Shown here one piece after another: positions 62,063-64,000 of a stretch of 64,000 nt of DNA. The translations under genes and the position numbers were made by a program. The notes beneath the pieces are model-generated. The model was not told the origin of the DNA, searched no databases, and saw nothing but the letters and a program-made list of their open reading frames with translations. Every line of letters begins with the position of its first letter. The first letter of the stretch is position 1. The DNA lies in the NCBI GenBank assembly GCA_021464245.1, contig JADCRB010000061.1:1050202-1114201 (forward strand), given 5' to 3'. This DNA comes from Carallia brachiata (lineage: Eukaryota > Streptophyta > Magnoliopsida > Malpighiales > Rhizophoraceae).

Positions 62063-63539
62063 CTTCAGGAGATCTGAATCTACTCCTGTTCAATAGAGAT
62101 AATTTGATTGGGCACAACACAATTACTCAGAAGTAAAAACAGATCACCAAATTAAAGCAAATGAGATGGCGACCGGCATACAACTTCAAAGCCCACAACT
62201 AGGAGACTAAAATTAACACGAAATGACATAGCAAACATCACAGAATGATTGCCCTGACTGTTCTCGTTAAAAATTTTGTCACAATCAAGCTAAGAATAAA
62301 CGGACTCAAGCAGAGATTGCCAAAAATGTCGAGAATCTGAATTATTTGGGCCTTGAACGAGCAAATAAAAACCCCGCGCACATATCTTGGTTTATTTTAA
62401 TTAATCAAATGGCAAAACAAGGACAACCAAAAATCAAAAACTCAAGCAATAAAGAGGTGTAGACCCTATAACCAGTCTTAAATTTAAAACAAACAGCGCA
62501 TTTAAATTTGAATAAACTTAAACCCAAGAAAAGTTCATTACGCTGAAGAGAGAGGATGAGATGACCATTCTTGGGTTTCTTGAACCGCACCACACTGAAG
62601 CTGACAGAACCCTCCAGCCCTTCAAAAGAAAAATAAACCCCGGGCGCGCATATTAGGTATATTTACAAAGAATATGATTTGAATAACGCGCAAAGAAATA
62701 CATCGGAAAAAAGGGATGCAGCAGAGACACACAAACAAACTGAATATAAACTTACAGGCTGACTAAAAGAAATCAAATTATATTGCATGAGTCTCATTCT
62801 TCTACGCTCTTAAGAGCCAATGCCCATACTTGTATTGACTAATGTCTTTCAGAAAGTTATATCCAGTGAACCTTAATTAAGTTCCCCAAAGGCACTTTTG
62901 AGAAGTCAAGATTTCAAGACAGAAGGCTTGAGAAAGGAAAACTAACCAAACGAGAAATAAAATCATGGGACAGAACGAATTGGAGCTCGGGTTATTTTTA
63001 ATATTTGAAAAGATTTTTCAGTGAATCAAGAGAAAAAGTAGGCATAAATTGTATTGGAATCAAAGTGATAGACCTTAATTTTGAGGTACAAAAATTTCTA
63101 TCTGTCATGTGGTTCGAAATTATGATACAGAGTCAAATTTTGGTTCTTTGTTTTCTTGCTACCACAGGAACAAAAAAAAAAAAAAAACGAACGACAGAAC
63201 TTAATGAGCAGATAGCAGTGGAACAAGCCAGCTAAGCGTAGTTGAGGAAAACAGTCCGTTAAAATTTCCATTTATGTGTTGAAGATTAGTTTGTTGCAAG
63301 ATTTCACTGCCAGCTCTAGAGCAGCAAAACTCTGATATCACTAATGTTGAACCCAGCCAAAGAAAGCGACCAAACCAAACTACAACTACACCATCACCAA
63401 CAACAAGAAGAAGATGAAAGCCCTTAATCCCAAATTTGAAGAGGGCCTTAATCCCAAATTTGAAGAGGGCCAGCTATATGAATCCTTTATTGTCAAGCCA
63501 TTCTATTATTATGGCTAATTCAAACCAAAACAAAAATAA
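62063..63539. other. 5' flank of locus C, intergenic
   Basis: A short block near 62608-62625 (CCCTCCAGCCCTTC) matches the 5' exon region of locus B, so the upstream exon may once have been present. A 24-bp exact tandem duplication lies at 63422-63469. Otherwise nothing recognised. Confidence 0.45.
63422..63469. repeat. 24-bp exact tandem duplication
   Basis: CCTTAATCCCAAATTTGAAG plus GGG-type end occurs twice in a row (63422-63445 and 63446-63469). Confidence 0.9.
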
Positions 63540-63990
63540 AACAATGAAACTAAGCCTTGATGGATAGTTTGCGGTGCTGAAAAATCAAATTGATCCAATC
63601 CTCACCTGAACCTGCGACTCAAGTCCAAAGGAATGGCTGGTTGAACTTTAGCTCAGCTTAGAAGGCTAAAGTGGTCCACCAGGAAAGTGAGGCCATGACA
63701 TGAATTATAGGTAGGCTATGTTGAAGACATGCCACACACGGACACAAATCAAACATGCATCAGACTACTGCAGCTTAATTCCAAGCAATTAGATCTTTGT
63801 AGGACTGAATGCAAACTGATGCTTTCACTAAAAATTTTAAAAAATACCAGATAACTTTTCCAAAGGAAAAGTTTCTATGTACTCAGTATGATTGATGCAA
63901 ACATAAAACTACCTTATTCTAAGAATAAACTACATTTTAGGTTCAAATTTTCTCTAGCGATTCTAAATTCCTTAAAGAAAAAAATTTATT
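63540..63990 (+). repeat. Direct repeat, copy 2 (partner 35740-36410)
   Basis: Same-orientation copy of the segment downstream of locus B, including a highly degraded version of the coding remnant at 35700-35853 (63565-63655). It probably continues to the window edge. Confidence 0.7.
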
Positions 63991-64000
63991 CAGTTAAATC

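Overview
The window is nuclear DNA from a flowering plant, most likely a woody eudicot (the lineage is my inference). The signs are AT-rich intergenic DNA, GT-AG introns, a nuclear-type tRNA-Lys gene, plant-specific protein families and many small non-autonomous DNA transposons. I see no bacterial or viral genes and no LTR-retrotransposon gag-pol.

Left part (1-20 kb). A broken fragment of an LRK10L/WAK-type receptor kinase ectodomain lies at 2.9-3.6 kb, and part of it is duplicated head to head as a long inverted repeat. A 15-exon DEAD-box RNA helicase of the plant RH13 type runs on the minus strand (5.2-12.1 kb), with a tRNA-derived SINE in one intron and two apparent 1-nt frameshifts before the helicase core. 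Then come tRNA-Lys(CUU), a three-exon unrecognised plant gene with a probable GC-AG intron (13.8-15.2 kb), and a folate-biopterin transporter pseudogene (17.5-19.3 kb).

Centre and right (20-63 kb). The main feature is a family of genes built from repeated three-exon modules. Each module encodes a small domain with the pattern ALxFYN...FELV...W.HxNFKA...LFFAE (it resembles the plant DUF3615 type, cystatin/monellin-like) followed by a Cys-rich CxC...CxxC...IxHP tail. Two module types, I and II, alternate. Locus A (plus, 21.7-28.5 kb) has I-II-I-II and carries disabling damage in every module. Locus B (minus, 37.9-47.9 kb) has three near-identical ~3.47-kb I-II repeats and is the best preserved, but has a frameshift in the first module and a lost exon and splice site in the last. 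Locus C (minus, 58.0-62.1 kb) has one decayed I module and one intact II module; the latter contains four 15-aa tandem repeats. Exon phases fit across module boundaries, and only the last module of each locus ends in a stop exon without a donor site, so I read each locus as one multi-module gene. A and B, with their 5' flanks, form a large inverted duplication.

Between and around these loci lie a short divergent papain-like cysteine protease gene (29.7-30.6 kb), three Mutator-like elements with 9-bp target duplications, a hAT-like element with an exact 8-bp duplication, and a Harbinger-like element filled by a long CT-rich array. A direct repeat pairs 35.7-36.4 kb with 63.5-64.0 kb, suggesting that the segmental duplication continues past the right edge.
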